Assembly: GCA_946885925.1 (NCBI GenBank)
Contig: CAMPHP010000018.1
Coordinates: 1 to 13,325 of the forward strand
Direction: 5' to 3'
DNA from: an uncultured Litorilinea sp.
GTDB lineage: Bacteria; Chloroflexota; Anaerolineae; Caldilineales; Caldilineaceae
Length of the DNA: 13,325 nt
A program made the translations under genes and the position numbers. Shown in pieces: positions 7,401-13,194 of this stretch (positions are counted from its first letter, which is position 1; every line of letters begins with the position of its first letter). Below the pieces are notes generated by a model that searched no databases, was not told the origin of the DNA, and saw only the letters and a program-made list of their open reading frames with translations.

Positions 7401-8480
7401 ATGCTGCTGGCGGCTGTGCGGCGCACGCGCGGAATGGTCGAGCCGAGTGAGATGGAGACACAATTGCGCGTGAAGCAAGCGCAGTTGGAACATGAACTCC
7501 AGGTCGCACAGCGAAGCAATCAGTTGCTGCAAGAGCAAAAGACCCGTTTGCAGATGGAATACCAGCGTTTGCAAACCCAGGTTGCGGAACGACAGCAGGA
7601 GAATAAAGTCTATGTCATTCCGCAACCGGCAATTCGTAATATCGTGGATCAACTGCCTAAGAATCCAAACCTGCGTTATGAGCGGAGGTCGTTGAGCCAG
7701 ATTACCCATCTTGCGATTCATCATACAGCGACGCCACCCACGATCAATCCTGCGCGCATTGCCGAACTGCACGTTCAGGCAGATCCAGCCCGCGGCAAAG
7801 AGGCATGGCCTGGAATTGGTTACCATTACTTTATTCACGCCGATGGTACAATTGACCAGACAAACCTTCTGGAGACTGCCAGCTATCATGTTCACCGCCA
7901 CAACATCTATTCGATTGGCATTGTCTTTGCAGGCAGCTTTATGAATGGTAAGATTCCGACTTCGGCCCAACTACGTTCGGGGTCACACCTTACGGCATGG
8001 TTGATGCAGGAATTGAATGTGCCCCTGGCGCGCGTCTGGGGGCATCGCGAATATCCTGATAATACGACGGTTTGCCCTGGGAGTGAGTGGACGCTGGGCA
8101 ATCGTTGGCGTGACCTGCTTTTTGAACGGATTGAGCAGATTCAGGCAGGCGTAGGGGTCAAGAGTGTACGTCATTATATGCTCTTTTGGCAGCGGCCCTA
8201 TCCAGGCCCGCTGGCGCGCCAAGATTTTGTCAACGCCATCAACTATATTGTGCGCTTCCGTCCCGCAATTGGCTTTAGCTTGAATGATGCGCGCAATGCT
8301 GAATATGTGACGATTGTGGGGAGCGAGGCTGGCATTAGTGCTGCGGAGGAGAAGGCGCTGCAAAATAGCGGCTGTAAAGTCGAGCGCATCGCCGGGCGTG
8401 ATGAGGAAGAGACGAGCCGAATGCTATCTGAATTGGCGAGTATTGGCCGACGCTTCCGTAACTTTGATGTAGATTTCTAG
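4434..8480 (+). CDS. Giant mosaic protein: glycoside-hydrolase-like domain, charged coil, Ig-like domain, three amidase/PGRP modules, wall-binding-like tail
   Basis: A 1348-residue protein. Residues ~10-362 match the head of the upstream protein, about half identical by eye over the first 100 residues, with GNEMNY (Glu105) and YITETD (Glu290). Next come a Lys/Glu/Arg coil (~383-460) and an Ig-like beta domain (~463-590, with NNGAIPWTPGG). Three amidase_2/PGRP-like modules lie at ~601-766, 836-1000 and 1064-1240, separated by coiled coils (~771-832, 1001-1059). Module 3 has IHHTA (His1096, His1097), GIGYHYF, GHREY (His1204) and VCPG (Cys1214), as expected of a zinc N-acetylmuramoyl-L-alanine amidase. 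Modules 1 and 2 keep the first His (636; 868/869), but the later His is Met735/Val968 and the Cys is Ser743/Ser976, so they are probably inactive binders. The tail (~1243-1348) has YVTIVG and KVERIAGRDEEET, like cell-wall-binding repeat 2. No signal peptide is seen. Only 11 bp separate it from the upstream stop. Confidence 0.88.
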   Translation: MTRPLFDTEYLFGLHEAGGEQLMLDAGRAGWIVFNEAIGHDPADRSGADFSRWSNQGMGIICRLNNGFPPDGTIPHSSLYEQFARRVANFVAASSGCKIWVIGNEMNYAVERPGVQVDWSRHASTRATIPEQSDPQRRGLVTRLNVLPDHSTEIRTTRGATISPGEVITPELYARCYRLCHDAIHRIPGHEDDQVLVGAVAPWNTQTIYAGNANGDWIQYFRDILEQLGPNHCDGITLHAYTHGGDPALITSEEKLGPPFQNYHTEFRVYTDFMAAIPDSMRTLPVYITETDQSEPWLDLNNGWVQQAYEEIDGWNQQPNNQQIRALVLYRWPMLDRWHLANKAGVLEDFRTALLQDYRWRGSEAGQPAKEDQRVVLVTETPVKESPREKRRARRQAEKEQRAKEQREKEQREKEQREKEQSERERLEQARAEREQVEQARSGKERERREREKEREAARQVKVAPYRAQWLDDRFPSRLNAGQVVTVPITVKNNGAIPWTPGGEHPFRLGYRYYRNRRILALGDDKDLRTEVPHVVGEGETVTIPVRIALPDQPGNYTLEMDVVHEGVTWLKEQGSPVLTRWLTVEAPRRELKLDGSDQSSLPVPLFSDVSMALPRAGTPYARRGLNQIRYIVISHTGAHPRLSLDRIAETHIQYGYPGIVYDFVIDANGQVYKVTNLEEVAQPDQVWSEQGVNICLTGNFSVAAPALAQLDATGRLCAWLAQNLGLAPESVVGMGELTKSESPGDSFYRGPAWKSILSRQIRLHLAAFSGSGDNTKVQELNHALDELRVQNRELQSQLKIAEDARTRLDSVHARLQAELVELQQQMATQSVQTVGGIRIYDWVDQLPRDAEGYRPRGAQDVRFLVIHHTGVDPATPLQEIGEDHRQEWPGILYDFVVDEKGEIYQTQPLDQALVADEEYLARGIQIAFAGDFTDKTPNNEQLYAGGRLIAWLLERYPHLRTEQIKGVREFIPTPSPGDQWNDGQRWREMLLAAVRRTRGMVEPSEMETQLRVKQAQLEHELQVAQRSNQLLQEQKTRLQMEYQRLQTQVAERQQENKVYVIPQPAIRNIVDQLPKNPNLRYERRSLSQITHLAIHHTATPPTINPARIAELHVQADPARGKEAWPGIGYHYFIHADGTIDQTNLLETASYHVHRHNIYSIGIVFAGSFMNGKIPTSAQLRSGSHLTAWLMQELNVPLARVWGHREYPDNTTVCPGSEWTLGNRWRDLLFERIEQIQAGVGVKSVRHYMLFWQRPYPGPLARQDFVNAINYIVRFRPAIGFSLNDARNAEYVTIVGSEAGISAAEEKALQNSGCKVERIAGRDEEETSRMLSELASIGRRFRNFDVDF
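5631..5705 (+). repeat. 5 x 15-nt tandem repeat encoding EQREK units
   Basis: Five 15-nt units start at 5631, 5646, 5661, 5676 and 5691. The core is GA(A/G)CAGCG(T/C)GAAAAA, with alternating GAA and GAG first codons; the outer units have drifted. They encode EQRAK, EQREK, EQREK, EQREK and EQSER, the centre of the charged coil between the glycoside-hydrolase-like and Ig-like domains. Confidence 0.9.
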
Positions 8481-8490
8481 GCGGAGAACG

Positions 8491-9411
8491 ATGCGGGGGC
8501 TTGCACTGGCAAGCCCCCTTCTTACTATGTCTACCTATCAACCTGGCAGTGCGGCGGGAATCACTGGGATTACCAGCCAACACCAGCGGCTTGGTGCAGC
8601 CTATGCGGTCTCTTTATCGATCTTTGAAGGACCGCTCGATCTGCTTTTGCATCTTATCGAGCAAGAGAAGTTGGATATTAGCGAAGTCTCCTTAGTGGCT
8701 GTTACTGACCAGTATCTCAAGACGATTGAGCAGTTGGAAGAGCTTGCTCCTGGCGCGCTTGCCGATTTCCTGGTAGTGGCATCACGCTTGCTGTACATTA
8801 AATCCGCCCACCTGTTACCCAAACCTCCTAGCAAGGATGATGAGGAGGAAGATACGGGTGACAACTTGGTGCGTCATCTTCTGGAATATCGCCAGTTTAA
8901 GCGCGCTGCTGGGGAACTACGTAGCCGGGAAGAAGGCGCACGTCTTTTTGTCCGCCCACCGACAACGATTGAGTTGGGCGAGTTGACCCAGCAGCCTCCA
9001 GAATTTGGCGAGTTGGATGTCACGCTCTTACAAAAGGCGCTCAAACGTGCCTTGGCGCGCATTCCCGTTGCCCCGCCACCGCCCAAAGTGCAACCCTATA
9101 CGGTCACCGTGGCAGAGCGCATTGAGAGTGTACGCAGCTTGTTAGCGGAGGCGAGGCAGTCGCTCCAACAAGCAACGCAGCTCTCGTTTTTTGGCTTGCT
9201 GAGTGAGAGTACATCGCGCATGGAGATTATCGTCACCTTCTTGGCGGTGCTCGAACTGGTGAAACAACGTGAAGTGGTGGCGCGGCAGGATGCTACTTTT
9301 GGCGAGATCGTGCTGATTCCTGCGGACGCAGTTGGGCCGGAAGACGAAGAACAGGGTGAAGAACAGGGTATGGTGGAAGATCTAGCGTCGGCGGCGGAGC
9401 CAGAGGAGTGA
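8491..9411 (+). CDS. scpA: Segregation and condensation protein A (condensin kleisin)
   Basis: Up to 306 residues. The N-terminal kleisin signature is clear: [21 protein letters not shown] at ~45-65, then VTDQYL (71-76) and [13 protein letters not shown] (98-110). A C-terminal winged-helix segment at ~242-276 ([15 protein letters not shown], then EIVLIP) would bind the SMC head. ScpA bridges the SMC dimer and recruits ScpB in chromosome condensation and segregation. The start is uncertain. ATG 8491 has GGAGA at 8483-8487 with good spacing, but a 10-bp hairpin starts 4 nt downstream. ATG 8527 (MSTYQPG) lies just past the hairpin but lacks a Shine-Dalgarno. Family similarity begins near residue 40, so both fit. 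I give the longer form because of its ribosome site. The acidic tail overlaps the convergent gene by 30 bp. No scpB follows within the window. Confidence 0.93.
   Translation: MRGLALASPLLTMSTYQPGSAAGITGITSQHQRLGAAYAVSLSIFEGPLDLLLHLIEQEKLDISEVSLVAVTDQYLKTIEQLEELAPGALADFLVVASRLLYIKSAHLLPKPPSKDDEEEDTGDNLVRHLLEYRQFKRAAGELRSREEGARLFVRPPTTIELGELTQQPPEFGELDVTLLQKALKRALARIPVAPPPPKVQPYTVTVAERIESVRSLLAEARQSLQQATQLSFFGLLSESTSRMEIIVTFLAVLELVKQREVVARQDATFGEIVLIPADAVGPEDEEQGEEQGMVEDLASAAEPEE
8495..8524 (+). terminator. Rho-independent terminator at the end of the two-gene operon
   Basis: GGGGGCTTGC (8495-8504), a 4-nt loop ACTG, and GCAAGCCCCC (8509-8518) form a perfect 10-bp GC-rich stem followed by TTCTTA. 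It begins 15 nt after the stop at 8480, where an operon terminator is expected. It also lies 4 nt inside the longest scpA reading frame, so it may affect scpA expression. The T tract is interrupted, so termination may be partial. Confidence 0.75.
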
Positions 9412-10584
9412 GCCGCCGAATACGCCTGCCCCAGAGAAACTCAGCAAACCAACAGCAAGCAAGCCGTTCGGATGATTGCGCTCAGCGAGGCTGATCAGTT
9501 GGGATTGGGCGTCGCTGGCAAAGGTATCTGCTTGTGTGGGCGTTGTCGTCGGCCAGGGCGTCCAGGTTGCTGTGGGTGTCGGCGACGGTGTCGCTGTCGG
9601 TGAGGGTGTAATTGTGGGCAAGGGTGTGTTCGTCGGTGTTGCCGTTGGCTCGGGTGTGGGCGAAGGCGTGGCCGTCGGTGTCTCGGTGGGGAGTGGTGTA
9701 CTCGTAGGCGGAGCAACGATTGCCACGCGTTGTTCCGCATCCGGTTCTGCGGGCACTGCGGCCAGAGACTCTACTGCTGGTGACTCTACTGCTGGTGACT
9801 CTGCTGCTGGGGCTTCAGGTATAGCAGCAGACGGTTCGGGTGCCGGTGGTTGCTCAGTTGGTGGTTCCTCTACCGGTGGGACAATAGCCGCTGGCGCGCT
9901 CTCGTCAGGGTAGAGCGCGATTACGTCGATGAAGATAAAGTTATCACCACTGCTTGAGGGGTGATCGACCAAGAAGAAGACTGTCACCGTGCTGTTGACT
10001 GCGCGCGCCTTGACATCGATATTGACGTCGGGCGGCGGGTAATTCAAGATACGGCCATCGCCAAAGTGCATGGGACCCCAAACGACGTTGGGGCTATTGG
10101 GGTCGGTTCCCCCGGTTGGGTCAATACCAAGCTGGCGACCAAAGTGTTCGGGCGCATTGGGTGCGCCCCAAGCGATACTGGCACGATAGCCAGCCCCTGG
10201 CTCTACCTGAACCTGGGTATAGATACCTGCCTTGAAGGTGCCACCGGAGTTATGCATTTTGAGGCTCGGTGGTCCCCAAAAGGTATGCGCCCCGCCGGAT
10301 GAAGTCTCCACGTTATAGGCCACATCACCCGAAAGTACAAAAGGCGTCCAGCCATTTGGCAACTCGCGCGGATAACCGCCAGTAGGATTGTCCATGTCGC
10401 AGACTGGCTGGGGGATAACATTGGGTGGGTTGCACTGGTCCGACGCTTTAGCCGGAAGAGCGATTGCTACCCACAATCCTATGGCTAGAACCGTAGAGGC
10501 CAGCAACCGGCGATCAGTGTAACGGTAACCAGGCCGGAACCCGCGGCAACGCTGGACGGATGGCTGGAGATCAATCGAGGTCAT
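9382..10584 (-). CDS. Secreted surface protein: beta-sandwich-like domain, Pro/Thr-rich stalk, C-terminal membrane anchor
   Basis: A 400-residue protein counted from ATG 10584. An N-terminal hydrophobic segment (about residues 26-44) ends in AKA-S, a plausible signal-peptidase I site. The next ~180 residues form a Gly/Pro/Asn-rich extracellular domain with [33 protein letters not shown] and a [10 protein letters not shown] strand. It looks like a jelly-roll or carbohydrate-binding type fold, but I cannot name a family. A Pro/Glu/Ala then Pro/Thr stalk follows, then a hydrophobic helix and RRRR at the end, like a stop-transfer or sorting anchor; no LPXTG is present. A longer frame opens at ATG 10629, but the best promoter lies between the two starts, which favours 10584. 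The last 30 bp overlap scpA on the other strand. Role unknown; surface display is inferred. Confidence 0.82.
   Translation of the reverse strand: MTSIDLQPSVQRCRGFRPGYRYTDRRLLASTVLAIGLWVAIALPAKASDQCNPPNVIPQPVCDMDNPTGGYPRELPNGWTPFVLSGDVAYNVETSSGGAHTFWGPPSLKMHNSGGTFKAGIYTQVQVEPGAGYRASIAWGAPNAPEHFGRQLGIDPTGGTDPNSPNVVWGPMHFGDGRILNYPPPDVNIDVKARAVNSTVTVFFLVDHPSSSGDNFIFIDVIALYPDESAPAAIVPPVEEPPTEQPPAPEPSAAIPEAPAAESPAVESPAVESLAAVPAEPDAEQRVAIVAPPTSTPLPTETPTATPSPTPEPTATPTNTPLPTITPSPTATPSPTPTATWTPWPTTTPTQADTFASDAQSQLISLAERNHPNGLLAVGLLSFSGAGVFGGSLLWLRRRR
9388..9419. other. Inverted repeat at the convergent overlap of scpA and the surface-protein gene
   Basis: TCGGCGGC (9388-9395) and GCCGCCGA (9412-9419) form an 8-bp GC-rich stem with a 16-nt loop that includes the scpA stop codon. 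It sits where both convergent transcripts end. It lacks a T tract on either side, and part is constrained by the RRRR codons of the minus-strand protein, so a role as bidirectional terminator is only possible. Confidence 0.3.
9532..9711 (-). repeat. Low-complexity Pro/Thr stalk-coding repeat
   Basis: About 180 bp encode repeats of [10 protein letters not shown] and TPLPT on the minus strand. The plus strand reads as GGTGT/CGGTG-rich sequence and opens a spurious Gly/Val frame. Such stalks hold a domain away from the membrane and are often O-glycosylated. Confidence 0.85.
9767..9811 (-). repeat. 3 x 15-nt tandem repeat in the stalk
   Basis: On the plus strand GACTCTACTGCTGGT occurs at 9767-9781 and identically at 9782-9796, with a variant GACTCTGCTGCTGGG at 9797-9811. 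On the coding strand this gives the SPAVE-type repeat ([15 protein letters not shown]). The two identical copies point to recent expansion. Confidence 0.85.
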
Positions 10585-10591
10585 ATAGCTG

Positions 10592-10619
10592 AGTATACTA
10601 ATGAATGCGGGTGATGCAA
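10592..10619 (-). promoter_or_regulatory. Candidate promoter of the surface-protein gene, implying a (near-)leaderless transcript
   Basis: Read on the minus strand: TTGCAT (plus coordinates 10614-10619), a 16-bp spacer, then TATACT (10592-10597, 5 of 6 to TATAAT). The ATG at 10584 begins 7 nt after the -10 box, so transcription would start at or next to the start codon. No Shine-Dalgarno precedes it, which fits a leaderless mRNA. Confidence 0.4.
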
Positions 10620-10749
10620 AACCGAGCAATGGTTTTACGTTCCTAATCTGCGTTTTATGTTTATTTAATACCGTTTTAATGTGTCATTTTTAGTATAAAG
10701 ATGCGCTGTTGTTTAGACATCAAGGAACCCCTCCTCTGCGGTGTCTACG

Positions 10750-10786
10750 GAAAGTCCTAGTGCGACGCCCGTCGTCTGGGACTTTC
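10750..10786. other. Long imperfect hairpin in the AT-rich spacer, function unknown
   Basis: GAAAGTCCTAG (10750-10760) pairs with CTGGGACTTTC (10776-10786) over 11 positions with one G-T wobble. Inside sits a second dyad, CGACG (10763-10767) and CGTCG (10770-10774). The structure is 42 nt past the stop of the minus-strand ATPase gene, so it could be its terminator. The T-containing tail (GTTATT), however, is on the plus-strand side, where no known gene ends. The rest of 10630-10827 is AT-rich, with a TATAAA at 10694-10699 and no convincing gene. Confidence 0.5.
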
Positions 10787-10827
10787 GTTATTGGGAAATC
10801 TGACTAAGAGAACGCTCTTGGCGAATG

Positions 10828-12981
10828 TTATTGTTGTTGTACCAAGAGCTGGTTGACTAAGGTAAGCAGCGCACCTCGTTGTTCCATCCCATTCTCTCCA
10901 AAGTCGCTAATGCCCAGATAGATTTCTCGCCGTGTACGTCGGATTAGTCCAAGCAAGAGCCTGCGCATGGTGTCTTGGCGCGTCTGGAATTCGTCAAGAT
11001 CGGTCCAGAGCTGGTGTTCGGGCCAGTTGCGCGACAAGACATAGGGATGGGTGAGGGGCTGATAGAGCCGTTCCCACCAACCCGTTGAGCCAATATCGAG
11101 CCAGAATTGCACATCAACTGTGCGGTTGCGCATGAGAAAGGTATAACCGGGCGAGATAAAGACTGCATCGTCTGCTACTTGCCATCCTGGTACATAGAGC
11201 GCGCCGAGCGCGCCACTGTTGACGAGTTGGAGATAGCTCTTGCCCAAACGGACGGCTAGACCCGGATCGAGCGCCGCAGCGGCACCCTCTGCCTCCTCTA
11301 GTGCCCAACGGAAGTTACGGGAAGATTCGACCAGTTGATTTGCGACGCGCGCGGCGTCGTAGTCATCATGAAAGCCGAAGCCGGGCTGGCTCAATACCTC
11401 GCCAAAGAGGCGGGCAAAGAATTGATCAAGGGGTAAGAGTTCGCCTGTCGTGCGATATGCGTAAAGCCAGTCGCGCAAACGATCATACGATTCGCCCGCC
11501 ACATAGGTTATACGCTCCTGCATGACTGGGTTAATGTCGCCAAAACTGGTCAGTTCGATGAGCGAGCGGCGCGGTGGAAATACAATGTTGCTCAACAGGC
11601 TGGCGCGAATTGGGTCAAGCGTGTCGATGCTCATGGCAAGCGCATGTGTGACATCAGCAGCCGGGGGACGGATTCCCCAATCTGGGTGGGCAAGTGCCGC
11701 TAGCGTGAGTAGTGAGCGGGCTGACGGCTCGTCCTGAAGGGCGCGGCTAGGGCGGTGCGTTGTGGAAGGAATGCCCTGCTCCATTAAGCCGTTCTGGAGA
11801 CTGAAGCGTAGGGCGTCGCTGACAAAGGGCGCGACAATTGTGATCTCCCCAGGTGGCACGCCTTCTTGATGGATCAAGCGGTCAATTTGATCGACAACCC
11901 AGCGTAGCATCTGGGGATAGAAGCGGAAGGTGCGTTCTGGCAGGCGAAATGCGTTTTCTGTTCCATTGGTAATGGATGCTGTTTCGCCAGGCCGGTTGCG
12001 TCCACGAATAGCCTGTTCGACCCGTTGCGCCGTGGCTTGAAGTGCTGGTGAGAGATTGGGTGTTTCAGTGAGGCGGATTCTCTCCTCGCAGACACTGGCA
12101 AGTTGCCGGGCGCGCACTGGGTCTGCACCCAAAATGGCGCGATAACCTGCATCCTCATCCATGACAATCAACGCGCTTTCTAGATGGGGCATCCACGCAG
12201 CGACCAGGTCATGGGCAACAGCGTTGGCTTCTTCGACGTTCTCAAAGATGATGTGGCGATGGGAGCGGAAGAGATGGGTGCGGCTCCACTCGTTGTTGAG
12301 CGCATGGCGATAGAAAAGGTCGATCAACAGGCTAAAGTCAATCAGCGATTCGTCTAGACATAACGCGCGAAATTTATGGCTAATAGCCCGGGAGGAACGG
12401 AGCGCATTGAGTTGACCTGTACGCGTTTCGCCCAAGGGAACGGATAGCTCAAGACGGGCGTATGCTTCGTCAATGGTGAAGCCATGGAGGGCTGTCTTAT
12501 TGAGGTTATCAAGGATTTGCGTGATGATGCGATGCCGTTCAACACGAATACCATCGAATTCGCCCTGGGCAATGGCATCATTCACCAACCGCTCCATGTG
12601 ATATTGGGAGGTCTCCAAGTTCAAAAAGGTCGGCTCTTTACGCGGATCGCGGAAACCTGCGGTGGTGGTGAGCAGCGGCCAATAGCGGCCCACGGCATCG
12701 CGCGCGAGACCGGCGACCGTGGTAATCCGGACTGGAGATCCGGCGGGTGCTGCCATTTCCCGCAAGGCGCGCTGGTAGGGTCCGGCAACAACGCGCTGGG
12801 GTACAAGCAGCAAAATGTCGTCACCGCGCACCCGTTCACGTGCCAGCAGCCATCGTAATCGCTCGACGGCTAGCTCAGTTTTGCCACTGCCAAACGGCCC
12901 AGAAAGGAATAGTTTGGTGGTGGAGTGGATGACGGGTAAAATGGCATCCATAGGATGAGCGTTAGAAAATTGATTTGTCAT
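10828..12981 (-). CDS. AddB/UvrD-like superfamily I ATPase without nuclease domain
   Basis: A 717-residue protein. Residues 28-35 are a clean Walker A, GPFGSGKT, followed by a motif Ia-like LLLVPQR (57-63) and ITTVAGLARDAV (86-97). A LIDFSLL stretch lies near 213-219. The Walker B position reads IIFENVEEAN (244-253), where active helicases have DE. A motif VI-like LLLGLIRRTRREIYLG lies near 675-690. The order matches SF1 helicases, and the degenerate Walker B and size recall the AddB/RexB subunit of AddAB. AddB, though, is around 1100-1200 residues with a C-terminal nuclease and Fe-S cysteines; neither is seen here. It may be a DNA-binding or recombination accessory ATPase, or a diverged helicase. 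ATG 12951 (Met11) is an alternative start; neither start has a Shine-Dalgarno. The next gene is transcribed divergently, 213 bp away. Confidence 0.75.
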   Translation of the reverse strand: MTNQFSNAHPMDAILPVIHSTTKLFLSGPFGSGKTELAVERLRWLLARERVRGDDILLLVPQRVVAGPYQRALREMAAPAGSPVRITTVAGLARDAVGRYWPLLTTTAGFRDPRKEPTFLNLETSQYHMERLVNDAIAQGEFDGIRVERHRIITQILDNLNKTALHGFTIDEAYARLELSVPLGETRTGQLNALRSSRAISHKFRALCLDESLIDFSLLIDLFYRHALNNEWSRTHLFRSHRHIIFENVEEANAVAHDLVAAWMPHLESALIVMDEDAGYRAILGADPVRARQLASVCEERIRLTETPNLSPALQATAQRVEQAIRGRNRPGETASITNGTENAFRLPERTFRFYPQMLRWVVDQIDRLIHQEGVPPGEITIVAPFVSDALRFSLQNGLMEQGIPSTTHRPSRALQDEPSARSLLTLAALAHPDWGIRPPAADVTHALAMSIDTLDPIRASLLSNIVFPPRRSLIELTSFGDINPVMQERITYVAGESYDRLRDWLYAYRTTGELLPLDQFFARLFGEVLSQPGFGFHDDYDAARVANQLVESSRNFRWALEEAEGAAAALDPGLAVRLGKSYLQLVNSGALGALYVPGWQVADDAVFISPGYTFLMRNRTVDVQFWLDIGSTGWWERLYQPLTHPYVLSRNWPEHQLWTDLDEFQTRQDTMRRLLLGLIRRTRREIYLGISDFGENGMEQRGALLTLVNQLLVQQQ

Positions 12982-13077
12982 TTCATTGATTAGTGCAAGT
13001 AGCTCACGCAGAGGTGCAGGGAATCTACTGGGCGCACGAAGCAGAGAGAATCATTGATGTACGTTTTTCGCTGATTT

Positions 13078-13110
13078 CTTTCTGAACTCTTTCTGAGCAC
13101 CTTCTGTGCG
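13078..13110. repeat. Three 11-nt phased direct repeats in the divergent promoter region
   Basis: CTTTCTGAACT (13078-13088), CTTTCTGAGCA (13089-13099) and CCTTCTGTGCG (13100-13110) follow each other without gaps. A weaker fourth copy, TTCGCTGATTT (13067-13077), precedes them in phase. The period is close to one helical turn, so the common (C/T)TTCTG core would face one side of the DNA. It could be a regulator binding array for either divergent gene. Confidence 0.5.
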
Positions 13111-13135
13111 TGAGACTCAATGTGTGGTAGTTTTG

Positions 13136-13165
13136 TTGATCATTGAACCTTGACGAACGCATATT
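13136..13165 (+). promoter_or_regulatory. Candidate promoter of the aminotransferase gene
   Basis: TTGATC (13136-13141, 4 of 6) and CATATT (13160-13165, 4 of 6) are 18 bp apart. Transcription would start near 13172, about 23 nt before the ATG, with AAGGA at 13180-13184 as ribosome site. Both boxes are imperfect. Confidence 0.3.
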
Positions 13166-13170
13166 GTCAA
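13150..13170. promoter_or_regulatory. 21-bp dyad, possible operator
   Basis: TTGAC (13150-13154) and GTCAA (13166-13170) form an inverted repeat with 11 bp between. It covers the candidate -10 box, a position where a dimeric repressor would block transcription. The arms are short, so chance is not excluded. Confidence 0.3.
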
Positions 13171-13194
13171 AAGAGTAGCAAGGACTTCAGCTCT

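Noticed and set aside
9476..9913. Plus-strand open frame of 145 codons rich in Gly, Val and Ala
   Set aside because: It is the reverse of the Pro/Thr/Ala stalk of the minus-strand surface protein. The Gly/Val repeats come from that low-complexity DNA, with no start signal or independent domain.
10592..10599. Palindrome AGTATACT as an operator
   Set aside because: An 8-bp palindrome is common by chance, and the site is better explained as the TATACT -10 box of the minus-strand gene.
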